Below, in pieces: positions 15,951 through 25,317 of a stretch of 64,000 nucleotides of DNA (position 1 is its first letter; every line of letters starts with the position of its first letter). This DNA is from Clostridiales bacterium (lineage in GTDB: Bacteria; Bacillota; Clostridia; Christensenellales; Aristaeellaceae): positions 21,059 through 85,058 of the forward strand of contig SVGP01000012.1 of the NCBI GenBank assembly GCA_015056255.1, given 5' to 3'. Below the pieces are notes generated by a model, which searched no databases, was not told the origin of the DNA, and saw only the letters and a program-made list of their open reading frames with translations. Position numbers and translations under genes: made by a program.

Positions 15951-18900
15951 ATGGAAGATTATACCAGGCTGTGTATGAACTGCTTTCGAGATCTAAACGG
16001 AAAGCACGTTTGCCCGCATTGCGGCTATGAGCAGGAGGTTTCAGTCAATCCCGACCATCTGCCCGGCGGAACCGTGATCGCCGACCGCTTTATCATCGGC
16101 CGCGTACGCGGACAGGACGACACCGGAATTGTCTATAACGTATTTGATTTAAATAAAAATACGCGCCGCCGCATGCGCGAATTTTTCCCTGCCTCCATCG
16201 CAGTCAGGAATTACGACGGCTCGGTTTCGCCTGCAAGCAGCTCGGAGGACGAGTTTTATAATAAGCTCGAACAGATGCGTCTGGACGCAACCGACCCGGA
16301 CGCCGAGAAAAAATACATCTTCGTGCGCATGAACGGAACGGGCTATTTCATCGAGAAAAAGCAAAAGAACGCCCCTTCTTCTCAGCCCGCGCGCAGAAAT
16401 GCAAGCGCATCCGACTATGAGGACACCCCTTCCCGCGTTCCACTGCTTCTGGTCATTTGTGTAATCGTGCTTATCGCCATTATCGCAGGCGCGGTTTTCA
16501 TGATCAAAAGCTGCTCGCCTGCAGACGACCCCACGCGCCCCATCGACACGCTCTCTACGCTTGATCCCACCTACAATCCCCTGCCCTCTGTCAGCCCCAC
16601 GCCCTACGTTCAGCAGGATCAAATCGGCGACATCGTGGGCACCGATATGGGCTGGATGGCGCAGCAGGGCGGCGTAAATATGCCCGATGAGAATTATTAC
16701 GCTACCCAGAAGCCTACCCCTTCCCCCACCCCCACCGCTACCCCCAATTTCTGGGATCAGCTTGAAAACGAAATCAACAATTCCTGGGGCGGAACGGTCG
16801 TGGAAACGCCCACGCCTTCCCCCGCGCCCACGCGCAAGGTAATCAACGCCAATTCATCCAGAGACGATATCCTCGCCCTTCAGTGGCAGCTGATGAACCT
16901 CGGCTGGATGAAGGAAGGCATTCCCACAGGCGTATATGACGCGGACACCAAAAACGCCGTCAAGTCCTTCCAGCAGAGCATGAACGACCGTTTTGCCGCA
17001 GGGCTCTCCGTCGACGGCATCTGCGGTCCGGCAACGTTCAGATATCTTGACAACTACACGATCAACAAAAACCCGAACCCCATCGAAACGCCTGCGCCCG
17101 AATCGAACGACGTAAACGCCAATTCCTCACCCGTTCGCATCCGCGAGGTGCAGCTTAAGCTCATCGCGCTGGGCTGGCTTGAAAACGGCAAGGAAGGCGT
17201 GTACGACAAAAACATGACCGAAGCCGTGATGGCGTTCCAAAATTACGTAAACGCCGTCACCGGAACGCAGCTTCTGAACGTAACCGGCATCGCGGACGAA
17301 GCCACGCAGACCATGCTCAATTATCAGCGGTTTGCAAAGCCCTCCTCCGAGCCCACAAATACGCCCGCCGCCACTCAGGCGCCTGAGGACGTATTCGATC
17401 CACTGGACGAAACCGACCTTCTGGAGCTGCTTGAAAATCCCGAATGGATGCGCGTAAATGTTGATAACGCCTACGTTTACGACCGCGCCAGCACAAACGC
17501 CACCGTCAAGGGCATCATTTCCCGCGACAGCGTTTATATGATGGTCGCAAGAAACGCAACCTGGGCCATGCTCGTCGGCGAAGACGGCGAAACCGCCTAC
17601 ACCCTCATCTCCGTCCTCGTGTCCGACACCGAAGATGAGCCCAACGAAGATTTCGGCTCAATCACGCCCTCCTCGGATAAAGAAATCATCCGTCAGCTGC
17701 AGTCTCAGCTTGCCTCTTTAGGCTGGCTGCCCGCAGACGAAATCGACGGCGTTTACGGAAACATCACCACCAATGCCGTCAAGGCCTTCCAGGAGCATGT
17801 CAACAAGCTTTCTGGCTTCGAGGCTGTAAAGGTAACCGGTATCGCCGATCCCAGCACGCTTGATTTCCTGCTGGAGGACTTCTACGCCAACCCCGACGCA
17901 GTCAAGCCCACTGCTACGCCCGAACCCGTAAATACCCCTGAGCCTACGCAGGCGCCTACCGCCGAGCCTACTTCCGAGCCCACCGTAGCGCCCTTTACGG
18001 CGCTGGATACGCCCCTTGAGGTTGAGGTATCGGTCGATAAGCTCCCTGTATACAAAGTTCCCTCCGAGGATGAAAGCCAGCTGTATGCAGCTGTAACCCG
18101 AGGCTTTACCATGCACCTGATCGCGGAAAACGGCACATGGGGTCTGGTCAGAAACGCGCAGGGTGCGGAAGGTTATGCGCTTCTTTCCGGCATGACCGCC
18201 ATTCTCCCCTCCGAGCCCGATCCGACCGAAACGCCCGCACCGACCAATACGCCCGCGCCTGCGCCGACCGATACGCCCAAACCCGAAGTCACTGCGCCTG
18301 CAGAGGTTCAGTCCTTTGAGCGCGCGCCGGATAACACGCTGATTCAGATCACAAGCGACAAAGCGCCCGTATACGAAACGCCCTCCGCTTCCTCCAAAGT
18401 ACTCGGCACGATGCAGAAATACGAAACCCTTATTCTGATCGGCTATAACGATCAGTGGCTTATGGTTTCAAACGGCAGCGCGACGGGCTATCTGCCTGCG
18501 GGCGACGCCGAGCTCTATGCCGAGCCCGAAACAACGACCGAACCGACAAAAGAGCCTACGCCTGAGCCCGTAATCACCCCCGAGCCCACGCCGGAGACGG
18601 AACCCTTCACCCCCACTCATGAAGAAATCTACGTCGTTGCAACGGAAGAGCACGTGTGCCTGTACACGACGCCCGACGAGATGGGCGACTTCATCACCTA
18701 TCTTTCGCTGAACGAGCCTATGATCCTTCAGGGCTACAACAGCAAATGGGCCATGGTGGACTATATGGATCCTAACACCTATCAGCTCTACTCCGGCTAT
18801 GTGGTAAGAAGCATGGTAGAAATCTACACCCCGCCGGTCGAGATAACCCCGGAGCCGACGCTGGAACCTACGCCCGAGCCTACTCCGGAGCCCACGCCGG

Positions 18901-19256
18901 AACCCACGCCCGAGCCTACACCGGAGCCTACGCCCGATCCCATCCCCGAGCCCGACGAATATGACCCCGAGTGGGTGTACGAAGCCGAAACGGTCAAGTC
19001 GTTCAATCAGATGCTGATTGAACTTGGCTGGCTCAGCAGGGATCAGCACCTTCTGACCATGGACGAAGCCGTCTATCAGGCGATCGCCGAATTCCAAGCG
19101 TATTACAACATGACCTATGCCGACGCAAACCATCCGAAGCTCACGCTCGTCATGAACGAGGACGGCTCCTTCACCGACGCCTTTGGAAACTTCAACCCCA
19201 TCGACGAAGAAACCTTTATGGCTATCATGACCGCGAACATCTTCTATCCCTACTAA
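15951..19256 (+). CDS. Membrane protein: zinc ribbon, decayed kinase N-lobe, PG-binding and SH3 ectodomain
   Basis: 1101 residues of unknown function. Residues 8-24 hold LCMNC and CPHCG, a zinc ribbon. Residues 38-92 align by eye with the start of zinc-ribbon Ser/Thr kinases: the glycine loop GQGGFG reads GQDDTG (54-59) and the VAIKEYFP strand reads RRMREFFP, so the catalytic Lys is Arg76. The rest of the kinase is absent. One membrane helix (about 163-185) follows. The outer part has PG_binding_1-like units (near 300, 390, 580 and the C-terminus) and about four SH3-like units, joined by P/T/E linkers. It starts three bases after the HAD-Tmk gene. It may sense or bind cell wall without phosphorylating anything. 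Confidence 0.8.
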   Translation: MEDYTRLCMNCFRDLNGKHVCPHCGYEQEVSVNPDHLPGGTVIADRFIIGRVRGQDDTGIVYNVFDLNKNTRRRMREFFPASIAVRNYDGSVSPASSSEDEFYNKLEQMRLDATDPDAEKKYIFVRMNGTGYFIEKKQKNAPSSQPARRNASASDYEDTPSRVPLLLVICVIVLIAIIAGAVFMIKSCSPADDPTRPIDTLSTLDPTYNPLPSVSPTPYVQQDQIGDIVGTDMGWMAQQGGVNMPDENYYATQKPTPSPTPTATPNFWDQLENEINNSWGGTVVETPTPSPAPTRKVINANSSRDDILALQWQLMNLGWMKEGIPTGVYDADTKNAVKSFQQSMNDRFAAGLSVDGICGPATFRYLDNYTINKNPNPIETPAPESNDVNANSSPVRIREVQLKLIALGWLENGKEGVYDKNMTEAVMAFQNYVNAVTGTQLLNVTGIADEATQTMLNYQRFAKPSSEPTNTPAATQAPEDVFDPLDETDLLELLENPEWMRVNVDNAYVYDRASTNATVKGIISRDSVYMMVARNATWAMLVGEDGETAYTLISVLVSDTEDEPNEDFGSITPSSDKEIIRQLQSQLASLGWLPADEIDGVYGNITTNAVKAFQEHVNKLSGFEAVKVTGIADPSTLDFLLEDFYANPDAVKPTATPEPVNTPEPTQAPTAEPTSEPTVAPFTALDTPLEVEVSVDKLPVYKVPSEDESQLYAAVTRGFTMHLIAENGTWGLVRNAQGAEGYALLSGMTAILPSEPDPTETPAPTNTPAPAPTDTPKPEVTAPAEVQSFERAPDNTLIQITSDKAPVYETPSASSKVLGTMQKYETLILIGYNDQWLMVSNGSATGYLPAGDAELYAEPETTTEPTKEPTPEPVITPEPTPETEPFTPTHEEIYVVATEEHVCLYTTPDEMGDFITYLSLNEPMILQGYNSKWAMVDYMDPNTYQLYSGYVVRSMVEIYTPPVEITPEPTLEPTPEPTPEPTPEPTPEPTPEPTPDPIPEPDEYDPEWVYEAETVKSFNQMLIELGWLSRDQHLLTMDEAVYQAIAEFQAYYNMTYADANHPKLTLVMNEDGSFTDAFGNFNPIDEETFMAIMTANIFYPY
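18846..18960 (+). repeat. 12-bp imperfect tandem repeat coding for (PTPE) linker
   Basis: Repeated ACGCCCGAGCCT-like units encode a PEPTPEPTPEP linker before the last domain of the 15951-19256 protein. Codon choice varies between units, so this is not a fresh expansion. Confidence 0.85.
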
Positions 19257-19262
19257 ACCATT

Positions 19263-19303
19263 AAAAATGATCTGCCTGTAAAAACGCAGGCAGATCATTT
19301 TTT
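19263..19303 (+). terminator. Terminator after the SH3/PG-binding membrane protein gene
   Basis: A 16-base perfect stem (AAAAATGATCTGCCTG with CAGGCAGATCATTTTT) and a T tail, seven bases after the stop. Confidence 0.93.
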
Positions 19304-19304
19304 G

Positions 19305-19334
19305 TTTGCATTTTGGGGCCGTTGGATGTATAAT
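19305..19334 (+). promoter_or_regulatory. Promoter of the helD-like gene
   Basis: TTTGCA (19305-19310), an 18-base spacer, TATAAT (19329-19334), directly behind the preceding terminator. Confidence 0.6.
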
Positions 19335-19370
19335 AATATTTCCACACTTTTTAGGGAGGTGTTTTTGCAT

Positions 19371-21587
19371 ATGTCCATGCACCCGGCGTATCCGGTCGAA
19401 AAAGTCCATCTGGACGAAACGCTTGCCGTCATTAAAGCAGAACAAGCCCTTTCCGAGGAAGAACTCATCAATGCGCAGGCCGAGCTTTCCCATGCCCGCG
19501 CCTACGACCCGGACAAGCTGCCCGTTCGCGAAATGCTGTATGCAAAGGCGCTTTCTCAGGTAAAAACACTGAAGCTTTCTTCCCAAAAACCTTATTTCAC
19601 GCGAATTGATTTTCAGGAGGACGGCGCAAAAAGCGAAACCTTCTACATTGGAAAATACGGCGTAACCGAAACCAAGACGCTGAAAAGCGTCGTGATCGAC
19701 TGGCGCGCACCGATTGCCAACCTCTATTATTCCGGCCAGCTGGGGCGTGTCAATTACACTGCGCCCGACGGAAAGGTCGAGGGCGACCTCACTTTAAAGC
19801 GCCAGTTTGATATTTCGGACGGCGTTCTTCATTCCATTTTTGACACCGATATCGTCTCTCAGGACGCCTATCTCCAGTCCGCCTTAAACGCCATGACGGG
19901 CGACCGTTTAAAGGAAATCGTAACCACCATCCAGGCCGAGCAGAACTATGTCATCCGTCACCCGCTCAAAAGATCCTTAATCGTGCAGGGCGCGGCGGGT
20001 TCCGGCAAAACCACCATCGCCCTTCATAGAATCGCCTATCTGCTTTACGCCTTTTCCCAGCAGCTGCGCCCGGAAAATATGCTGATTTTAGCGCCCAACC
20101 CGCTGTTTTTAAATTATATCGCGGGCGTTTTGCCCGATCTCGGCGTTGAAAACGTAAAGCAGACCACCTTTATCCGCCTGATCAGCGATTGGCTTGAAGG
20201 CGATTTCCCGAAAATCGATTCCTCTGATCGCACAGAACGGATTCTGAACATGCCTGAGGCGCAATTAACCGTCCTCACAAAGCAGGCCCAGTTCAAGGGT
20301 TCTCTTCGCTGTATGGCGCTTCTGGACGCTTTTTTAGATGATTACGAGGCTGCCTACGCGCCCGAGGACGGCATTTCCTTTGGCCCGGTTGAGCTTTACT
20401 CCAAAGAAGAAATGGATCATTTCCTGCTCGTGGACGAAAAGCCCTTTCCCATGCAACGGCGCGTTCAGGAGTTTAAAAAACAGCTTTCAAAGCGCGCAAA
20501 CGCTGCAGCAAAACAGCTTGCCGCATTCTATACCCGCGAAAGCGACCGAAGAAGCGCGGTTATCCGGGGCAGTGAAAAAGACCCGGAGCAGCTTAGAAAC
20601 AAGCTTCGCCGCCTCTACGAATCGCGCGACGAGCGCATCAAGCAAGCGCAGGAGGCCGTAAAGCCCTTTGTCAAAAACACCATGGCTTCCCTTCCTTCTC
20701 TCGATCCCGTCACCCTCTATCGCCTGTTCTGGGAGGGCGTTTTATCCTCCTGCGAGGGCGAGGATGAGCGCATGACGGCGGAAAGCACGCTCGATCTTCT
20801 TTCAAAGAAGAAGCCGCTTACGCCCGAGGACGTCGCGCCCATCGCCTACATCGCCATGCGCGTGACGGAGCGAAAGCGCTTTGATATAAGGCACATTGTC
20901 ATCGACGAAGCGCAGGATTTTTCGCCCTTTGAAATCGCGCTTTTAAACCGCATGATGCCCGCCGCTACCTTTACCATCGTGGGCGACCTCATGCAGGGCA
21001 TTCATGCCTGGCGCGCGATCACCGACTGGCGGACGCTTACCGATACGCTGTTTAAAGGCGCATGCTCCATGCACAATCTCGTCACCAGCTACCGAAACAC
21101 CATTGAGATTATGTCAGCCGCGCTCACCGTGTCCAGGCGCCGTCCAACGCCCAATCAGTCGCCCGTAAGACCTGTGGAGCGCCACGGCGACACGCCGGTT
21201 TTTGAGACCTTCAAAAGCCAGGATGAAGGGATTCAGCGCATAAACGAAATTGTTCGAGAATGGAAAAATAAAGGCTTCACCACCATCGCCATCATTGAGC
21301 GCACGGAAAAGGATGCAAAAAAGCTTGCCTCCCTCCTCGCGCCCGATCTGAACGCTTCTTATCTGAACGTTGACGATTCCGCCTACTCAGGCGGCGTTTC
21401 CGTCGTGCCCGCTTCCTCCGCCAAAGGCCTTGAGTTCGACGGCGTTATCATCGCAAACGCAGACGACGTCACCTATCCCGACCGCGATTTAGATGCGCGT
21501 CTTTTATACGTATCAATGACGCGCCCGCTTCATAAGCTGCATGTGCTTTATAAAAACCGCCTTACGGCTCTTTTAAAGGCGGAATAA
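19371..21587 (+). CDS. helD: HelD-type UvrD/Rep-like helicase
   Basis: A 738-residue superfamily 1 helicase of the HelD group. In Bacillota HelD binds RNA polymerase and frees stalled complexes. Features: an N-terminal charged coil (about 8-60) with MLYAKALSQV, the HelD-specific FYIGKYGVTE and DWRAPIANLYYSG segment, Walker A GAAGSGKTT (about 204-212), Walker B IDEAQDFS, motif III VGDLMQGIHAWR, motif V KGLEFDGVI and motif VI YVSMTRPLHKL. The start ATG 19371 has AGGGAGG ten bases upstream; a longer frame from 19302 has no ribosome site. It is a single gene between two terminators. Confidence 0.93.
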   Translation: MSMHPAYPVEKVHLDETLAVIKAEQALSEEELINAQAELSHARAYDPDKLPVREMLYAKALSQVKTLKLSSQKPYFTRIDFQEDGAKSETFYIGKYGVTETKTLKSVVIDWRAPIANLYYSGQLGRVNYTAPDGKVEGDLTLKRQFDISDGVLHSIFDTDIVSQDAYLQSALNAMTGDRLKEIVTTIQAEQNYVIRHPLKRSLIVQGAAGSGKTTIALHRIAYLLYAFSQQLRPENMLILAPNPLFLNYIAGVLPDLGVENVKQTTFIRLISDWLEGDFPKIDSSDRTERILNMPEAQLTVLTKQAQFKGSLRCMALLDAFLDDYEAAYAPEDGISFGPVELYSKEEMDHFLLVDEKPFPMQRRVQEFKKQLSKRANAAAKQLAAFYTRESDRRSAVIRGSEKDPEQLRNKLRRLYESRDERIKQAQEAVKPFVKNTMASLPSLDPVTLYRLFWEGVLSSCEGEDERMTAESTLDLLSKKKPLTPEDVAPIAYIAMRVTERKRFDIRHIVIDEAQDFSPFEIALLNRMMPAATFTIVGDLMQGIHAWRAITDWRTLTDTLFKGACSMHNLVTSYRNTIEIMSAALTVSRRRPTPNQSPVRPVERHGDTPVFETFKSQDEGIQRINEIVREWKNKGFTTIAIIERTEKDAKKLASLLAPDLNASYLNVDDSAYSGGVSVVPASSAKGLEFDGVIIANADDVTYPDRDLDARLLYVSMTRPLHKLHVLYKNRLTALLKAE

Positions 21588-21604
21588 ATCACCGAAGATG
21601 CAAT

Positions 21605-21644
21605 AAAAAGAACCCGGAACAAAAACCTGTTCCGGATTCTTTTT
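21605..21644. terminator. Bidirectional terminator between helD and the UPF0210 gene
   Basis: AAAAAGAA-CCGGAACA pairs with TGTTCCGG-TTCTTTTT with one mismatch. Tails of T or A on each side let it serve both convergent genes. Confidence 0.88.
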
Positions 21645-21652
21645 ATATAAGA

Positions 21653-23005
21653 TCAATTTCTCAGACTATGAAGCGGAGCGGGAATTCTTCCGCCGCGCAT
21701 CACAAAATCCGAAGACGAAAACGGATGCACGGGTATAATTGGCGCGTGACCCAAAAGGCCGCCGAATTCAACCGTATCGCCAACCTGCTTTCCGGGCACG
21801 GGAATCACGCGCACGGCAACGGTTTTGTTGTTCACCATACCGATGGCGGACTCATCCGCAATGATGGCGGAAATCGTTTCCGCCGGAGTATCGCCGGGAA
21901 TTGCGATCATATCCAGTCCGACGGAGCACACGCAGGTCATCGCTTCCAGTTTATCAAGCGTAAGCGCTCCCTTTTCCGCAGCGTGAATCATACCGATATC
22001 CTCGCTCACGGGAATAAACGCGCCGGACAGACCGCCAACATGCGACGAGGCCATTACGCCGCCTTTTTTGACCGCGTCGTTCAAAAGCGCAAGCGCGGCG
22101 GTCGTGCCATGCGTACCGCAGGCTTCAAGGCCCATTTCTTCCAAAATGGCGGCAACCGAATCGCCGACAGCAGGCGTAGGCGCAAGCGACAGATCAACGA
22201 TGCCAAATGGAGCGTTCAAGCGTTTCGAGGCTTCCCTCGCTACCAGCTGGCCGATCCTTGTAATTCTGAACGCCATCCTTTTGATGGTCTCCGCCACCTC
22301 GTCAAAGGGTCTGCCCTTCACGCTCTCAAGCGCATTTTTGACAACGCCTGGGCCGGATACGCCAACACTGACAGCCGAATCTCCCTCGCCCGGGCCATGG
22401 AACGCGCCAGCCATAAAGGGATTATCCTCAACGGCATTGGTAAACACGACGAGCTTTGCGCAGGCAAGACCGCCTTGGTCTTTTGTGCGCTCAGCCGCCT
22501 CCTTTACGATTCTGCCCATGATCTTTACCGCATCCATGTCTATGCCTGCGCGGGTCGAGCCGACATTGACGCTGGAGCACAAAAAGTCCGTTGTGGACAG
22601 CGCTTCCGGTATCGATTCCATCAGACGCCTGTCCGCCTGCGTTATTCCTTTTTGCACAAGCGCAGTATAACCGCCGATAAAGTTAACGCCCGTTTCCCTG
22701 GCCGCACGATCCAGCACGCGCGCAAGGACGACAGGGTTTTTAATCCCGCCCGTAATCAGCGCAGCAGGCGTAACCGAAATCCGCTTGTTGACAATCGGAA
22801 CGCCGAATTCCCTTTCGATGTCCTCGCCCACCTTCACGAGATTTCCAGCCGTTTTCGTAATATGGTCGTATACCTTTTCACCGAGCCTTTTTTCATCGTC
22901 CGACACGCAGCCGAAAAGCGAAATGCCCATGGTGATCGTTCTTACATCCAGCTTCTGCTTGTCAATCATTTTGAGGGTCGAAAGGATTTCGGAAGTCGTT
23001 ACCAT
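21653..23005 (-). CDS. UPF0210 / PFL family (DUF711) protein
   Basis: A 450-residue UPF0210 protein, normal length, related by fold to pyruvate-formate-lyase-like barrels; no reaction is established. Conserved stretches include [13 protein letters not shown] near the N-terminus, [24 protein letters not shown], the [17 protein letters not shown] segment, GVSGPGVVK, and near the end [11 protein letters not shown]. It lies 13 bases downstream of an ACT-domain gene of the UPF0237 family, its usual partner in Bacillota, so the two probably act together, with the ACT protein as ligand sensor. Confidence 0.92.
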   Translation of the reverse strand: MVTTSEILSTLKMIDKQKLDVRTITMGISLFGCVSDDEKRLGEKVYDHITKTAGNLVKVGEDIEREFGVPIVNKRISVTPAALITGGIKNPVVLARVLDRAARETGVNFIGGYTALVQKGITQADRRLMESIPEALSTTDFLCSSVNVGSTRAGIDMDAVKIMGRIVKEAAERTKDQGGLACAKLVVFTNAVEDNPFMAGAFHGPGEGDSAVSVGVSGPGVVKNALESVKGRPFDEVAETIKRMAFRITRIGQLVAREASKRLNAPFGIVDLSLAPTPAVGDSVAAILEEMGLEACGTHGTTAALALLNDAVKKGGVMASSHVGGLSGAFIPVSEDIGMIHAAEKGALTLDKLEAMTCVCSVGLDMIAIPGDTPAETISAIIADESAIGMVNNKTVAVRVIPVPGKQVGDTVEFGGLLGHAPIIPVHPFSSSDFVMRGGRIPAPLHSLRN

Positions 23006-23018
23006 ATTCCCTTCCCCC

Positions 23019-23300
23019 TCACACCTGATGCATCGCTTCGAAAATTTCGCTTCTTTGAACGCGGATCTGAAGCCCCATGTTCTCGCCCACCTCGCGAAGC
23101 GCGCTGCTCAATTGATCAAACACACAGTTCTCGCTTGAAATATCCGCAATCAAAACCATATTGAACAAGCCCGAAACAACAGTCTGGGAAATATCCAGAA
23201 TATTCGCATCATGTTCGAGCATCTTTGCGCTCACACGCGCAATAATACCTTTTTTATCAATGCCGATAACGGTAATAACCGCCTTTTTCATTTCGTTCAT
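23019..23300 (-). CDS. ACT domain protein, UPF0237 family
   Basis: A 93-residue protein that consists of one ACT domain ([20 protein letters not shown]...) followed by a short second half. ACT domains bind amino acids or similar small ligands. The ATG at 23300 has AAAGGAG upstream; a frame reaching to 23513 overlaps the rpmB region and has no ribosome site. It is the first gene of a two-gene operon with UPF0210. The pairing is seen in many Bacillota and its role is unknown. Confidence 0.9.
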   Translation of the reverse strand: MNEMKKAVITVIGIDKKGIIARVSAKMLEHDANILDISQTVVSGLFNMVLIADISSENCVFDQLSSALREVGENMGLQIRVQRSEIFEAMHQV

Positions 23301-23325
23301 CAATAATCGCTCCTTTCGCATTATC

Positions 23326-23354
23326 ATTTTACCGTAATAAAGCAAATATTGCAA
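23326..23354 (-). promoter_or_regulatory. Promoter of the ACT-UPF0210 operon
   Basis: On the minus strand: TTGCAA (23354-23349), a 17-base spacer, TAAAAT (23331-23326), 26 bases before the start codon. Confidence 0.65.
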
Positions 23355-23405
23355 TCGTTTTCGATGTTTCTTTACACTCGAACAAAGATTTAGCGGAAAA
23401 TTCAC

Positions 23406-23434
23406 TTGCACATTTGGCCAGTATCTGCTATAAT
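23406..23434 (+). promoter_or_regulatory. Promoter of rpmB
   Basis: TTGCAC (23406-23411), a 17-base spacer, TATAAT (23429-23434), 45 bases before the rpmB start; it diverges from the ACT operon promoter. Confidence 0.8.
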
Positions 23435-23478
23435 ACATTGTGTTTTGATGCGATATACTCCTGAAGGAGGTGTGTGTA

Positions 23479-23670
23479 ATGGGCAAATTCTGTGAAGTCT
23501 GCCACAAGGGCATCGTTTACGGCAACAATGTTAGCCACTCCAATCGCAAGACGCGCCGCACCTGGGCTCCGAACACCCAGAAGGTTCGCGTACTGGTGAA
23601 CGGTACTGCTACCCGCATGTCCGTATGCACCCGCTGCCTGCGCAGCGGCAAGGTGGAGCGCGCTATCTAA
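23479..23670 (+). CDS. rpmB: 50S ribosomal protein L28, zinc-binding form
   Basis: A 63-residue L28 of the large ribosomal subunit. FCEVCHKG at the N-terminus and CTRCLRSG near the C-terminus give two CxxC pairs, so this is the C+ (zinc-containing) version; many bacteria hold a cysteine-free copy for zinc shortage, none of which is in the window. The start ATG 23479 follows AAGGAGG. NVSHSNRKTRRTWAPN is the typical rRNA-binding stretch. It is a monocistronic unit with its own promoter and terminator. Confidence 0.97.
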   Translation: MGKFCEVCHKGIVYGNNVSHSNRKTRRTWAPNTQKVRVLVNGTATRMSVCTRCLRSGKVERAI

Positions 23671-23682
23671 CGCCCGCCTTTC

Positions 23683-23713
23683 AAAAAGCATTCGCATCGT
23701 CGAGTGCTTTTTT
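23683..23713 (+). terminator. Terminator of rpmB
   Basis: AAAAAGCATTCG pairs with CGAGTGCTTTTT with one G-T pair and a six-base loop, then T. Confidence 0.88.
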
Positions 23714-23764
23714 CGTTTTGGTTTTTTAGTCATGTAAAATGTGTCGTCCGCCCCGGTTTTTTTC

Positions 23765-23793
23765 TTGACCTTTTCCTTCTTTTCTGGTATGAT
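23765..23793 (+). promoter_or_regulatory. Promoter of the CNNM-type transporter transcript
   Basis: TTGACC (23765-23770), a 17-base spacer, TATGAT (23788-23793). The transcript would begin near 23800 and first meet a leader reading frame. Confidence 0.75.
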
Positions 23794-23824
23794 AGTACCA
23801 CTATGTAAGGAGTCATTTGTTAAA

Positions 23825-23899
23825 ATGGACGAAGACGGTTATCCCGCTGAACATAATATAGGCGTAGATGTAAAAAATTCAGGGCATATCTGCATGTGA
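23825..23899 (+). CDS. Putative leader peptide before the CNNM-type transporter
   Basis: A 24-codon frame (begins MDEDGYPAEHNIG, ends SGHICM) with AAGGAG 12 bases upstream. Its last codons and its stop lie inside the left arm and loop of a terminator hairpin (23883-23921). A ribosome that reaches the end of this frame would cover the left arm and block the hairpin. I do not recognise the peptide. Confidence 0.45.
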   Translation: MDEDGYPAEHNIGVDVKNSGHICM

Positions 23900-23921
23900 T
23901 TTTGTGCAGGTATGCCTTTTT
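23883..23921 (+). terminator. Attenuator-type terminator in the CNNM-type transporter leader
   Basis: GGCATATCTGCA (23883-23894) pairs with TGCAGGTATGCC (23905-23916), 12 bp with one G-T pair, and runs into five T. It sits between the promoter and the transporter gene and overlaps the leader frame. Confidence 0.75.
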
Positions 23922-23957
23922 GTGTCAAAATACAAAGATTGGGAGTTTGAAGAAAAA

Positions 23958-25232
23958 ATGGACAGTACCCAGGTTACCTACTTAGTCGTTATGCTCGCAT
24001 GCGTTATCATGTCCGCGTATTTCTCGGCGACGGAAACAGCGTTTTCGTCCCTCAACAAAACGCGCATCAAGGCACTGGCTGAAAAGGGCCACAAAAAGGC
24101 CGAACTTGCGCGCAGGCTTTCCGAGAAGTACGACAGTCTTCTTTCAACCATCCTGATCGGAAACAACATTGTAAACATCCTCCTTGCCTCTTTAGGCACG
24201 CTGTTTTTCGTGGATCTCGTCGGCTCAAACGGCGCAACGGTTTCCACAGTTGTCATCACCGTTGTAGTTCTCATCTTCGGTGAAATTACGCCCAAAAGCA
24301 TCGCCAAGGACAATCCCGAGTCCTTCGCCATGTTCTCCTCCCCCATCATCAATTTCCTGATTTTCGTCTTTAAGCCCCTCAATTATCTCTTCTCCCTCTG
24401 GAAAAAGCTCGTAAACCGCCTTTTCAAAACGAACAAGGACAACAAAATGAGTCAGGAAGAGTTGCTCATGTTCGTTGAAGAGGTTCAGCAGGACGGAAGC
24501 GTGGACAGTGAAGAGGGCGACCTCCTCAAAAACGCCATCGAATTTACCGGCAGAAAGACCGAGGACATCCTCACCCACCGCATGGAGATCGAAGCCATCG
24601 ACGTAAACGACAACAAACGCGAGATTTCCCGCATTTTCTCCCATTCCAAGTTCTCGCGCCTGCCCGTATATGAAGAAAGTATCGACAACATCATTGGCGT
24701 TGTCCATCAGAAGGACTTTTATACCGAACACGGTATCACCGGAAAAAGCATTCGCGAAATCATGACTCCGCCCATCTTTGTTCCCATGAGCGAAAAAATC
24801 GACGATCTTTTAAAAGTGCTCAAAAAGCACAAATCCCACATCGCCATCGTTCTTGACGAATACGGCGGAACCTACGGTCTGGTTACGATGGAAGACATTT
24901 TAGAAGAGCTCGTCGGCGAAATCTGGGACGAACACGACGAAGTTGTCGAGTCCTTCCACAAGATCGACGCGCTCAATTACGATGTAGACGCGTCCGCAAA
25001 CGTTGATGAATTCGCAGAATTTTTCGATCTCGACCTTGAAACCGAAATCGTCACCGTTGGCGGCTGGGTTGCCGACCAATTGGACAGAATCCCTGCCGTA
25101 GGCGACGAATTCACCTACGAAAACCTGTTTATCCGCGTAACCGAAACCGAAATGCACCGCGCCAGCAAAATCAAGGTTACCATCACCCAGGCAGACGATA
25201 CCGAAATAGATCGAAAGGAAAACGCGGTGTAA
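23958..25232 (+). CDS. CNNM/CorC (HlyC) family transporter with CBS domains
   Basis: A 424-residue member of the CNNM/CorC group linked to magnesium or cobalt export. Domains: DUF21 membrane part (about 5-185) with the early SATETAFSSLNKTRI motif and the GEITPKSIAKDNP helix; two CBS domains (about 205-325) with LTHRMEIEAIDV, FSRLPVYEESIDNIIGVV and HIAIVLDEYGGTYGLVTMED; and a C-terminal CorC_HlyC domain (about 345-415) ending GGWVADQLDRIPAVGDEF. The start is ATG 23958. Upstream control by a leader peptide and terminator is probable; the metal cannot be told. Confidence 0.92.
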   Translation: MDSTQVTYLVVMLACVIMSAYFSATETAFSSLNKTRIKALAEKGHKKAELARRLSEKYDSLLSTILIGNNIVNILLASLGTLFFVDLVGSNGATVSTVVITVVVLIFGEITPKSIAKDNPESFAMFSSPIINFLIFVFKPLNYLFSLWKKLVNRLFKTNKDNKMSQEELLMFVEEVQQDGSVDSEEGDLLKNAIEFTGRKTEDILTHRMEIEAIDVNDNKREISRIFSHSKFSRLPVYEESIDNIIGVVHQKDFYTEHGITGKSIREIMTPPIFVPMSEKIDDLLKVLKKHKSHIAIVLDEYGGTYGLVTMEDILEELVGEIWDEHDEVVESFHKIDALNYDVDASANVDEFAEFFDLDLETEIVTVGGWVADQLDRIPAVGDEFTYENLFIRVTETEMHRASKIKVTITQADDTEIDRKENAV

Positions 25233-25261
25233 GGGGTTATGTTGGAACAAGCGCCAACACT

Positions 25262-25295
25262 AAAATCCTCCCTTGTTTACAGGGAGGATTTTTTT
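25262..25295 (+). terminator. Terminator of the CNNM-type transporter gene
   Basis: AAAATCCTCCCT pairs with AGGGAGGATTTT and is followed by further T. It also faces the end of the small gene on the other strand. Confidence 0.9.
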
Positions 25296-25317
25296 GCGTA
25301 AGATAAGCGGCTATATT

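Noticed and set aside
18468..19586. A minus frame rich in Gly/Arg over the PTPE linker
   Set aside because: Its repeats are only the reverse reading of the PTPE repeats and terminator; no gene features.
21668..23164. A 498-codon + strand frame across the UPF0210 and ACT genes
   Set aside because: It runs opposite two well-recognised genes, crosses their boundary, and shows no domain. Codon-bias artefact.
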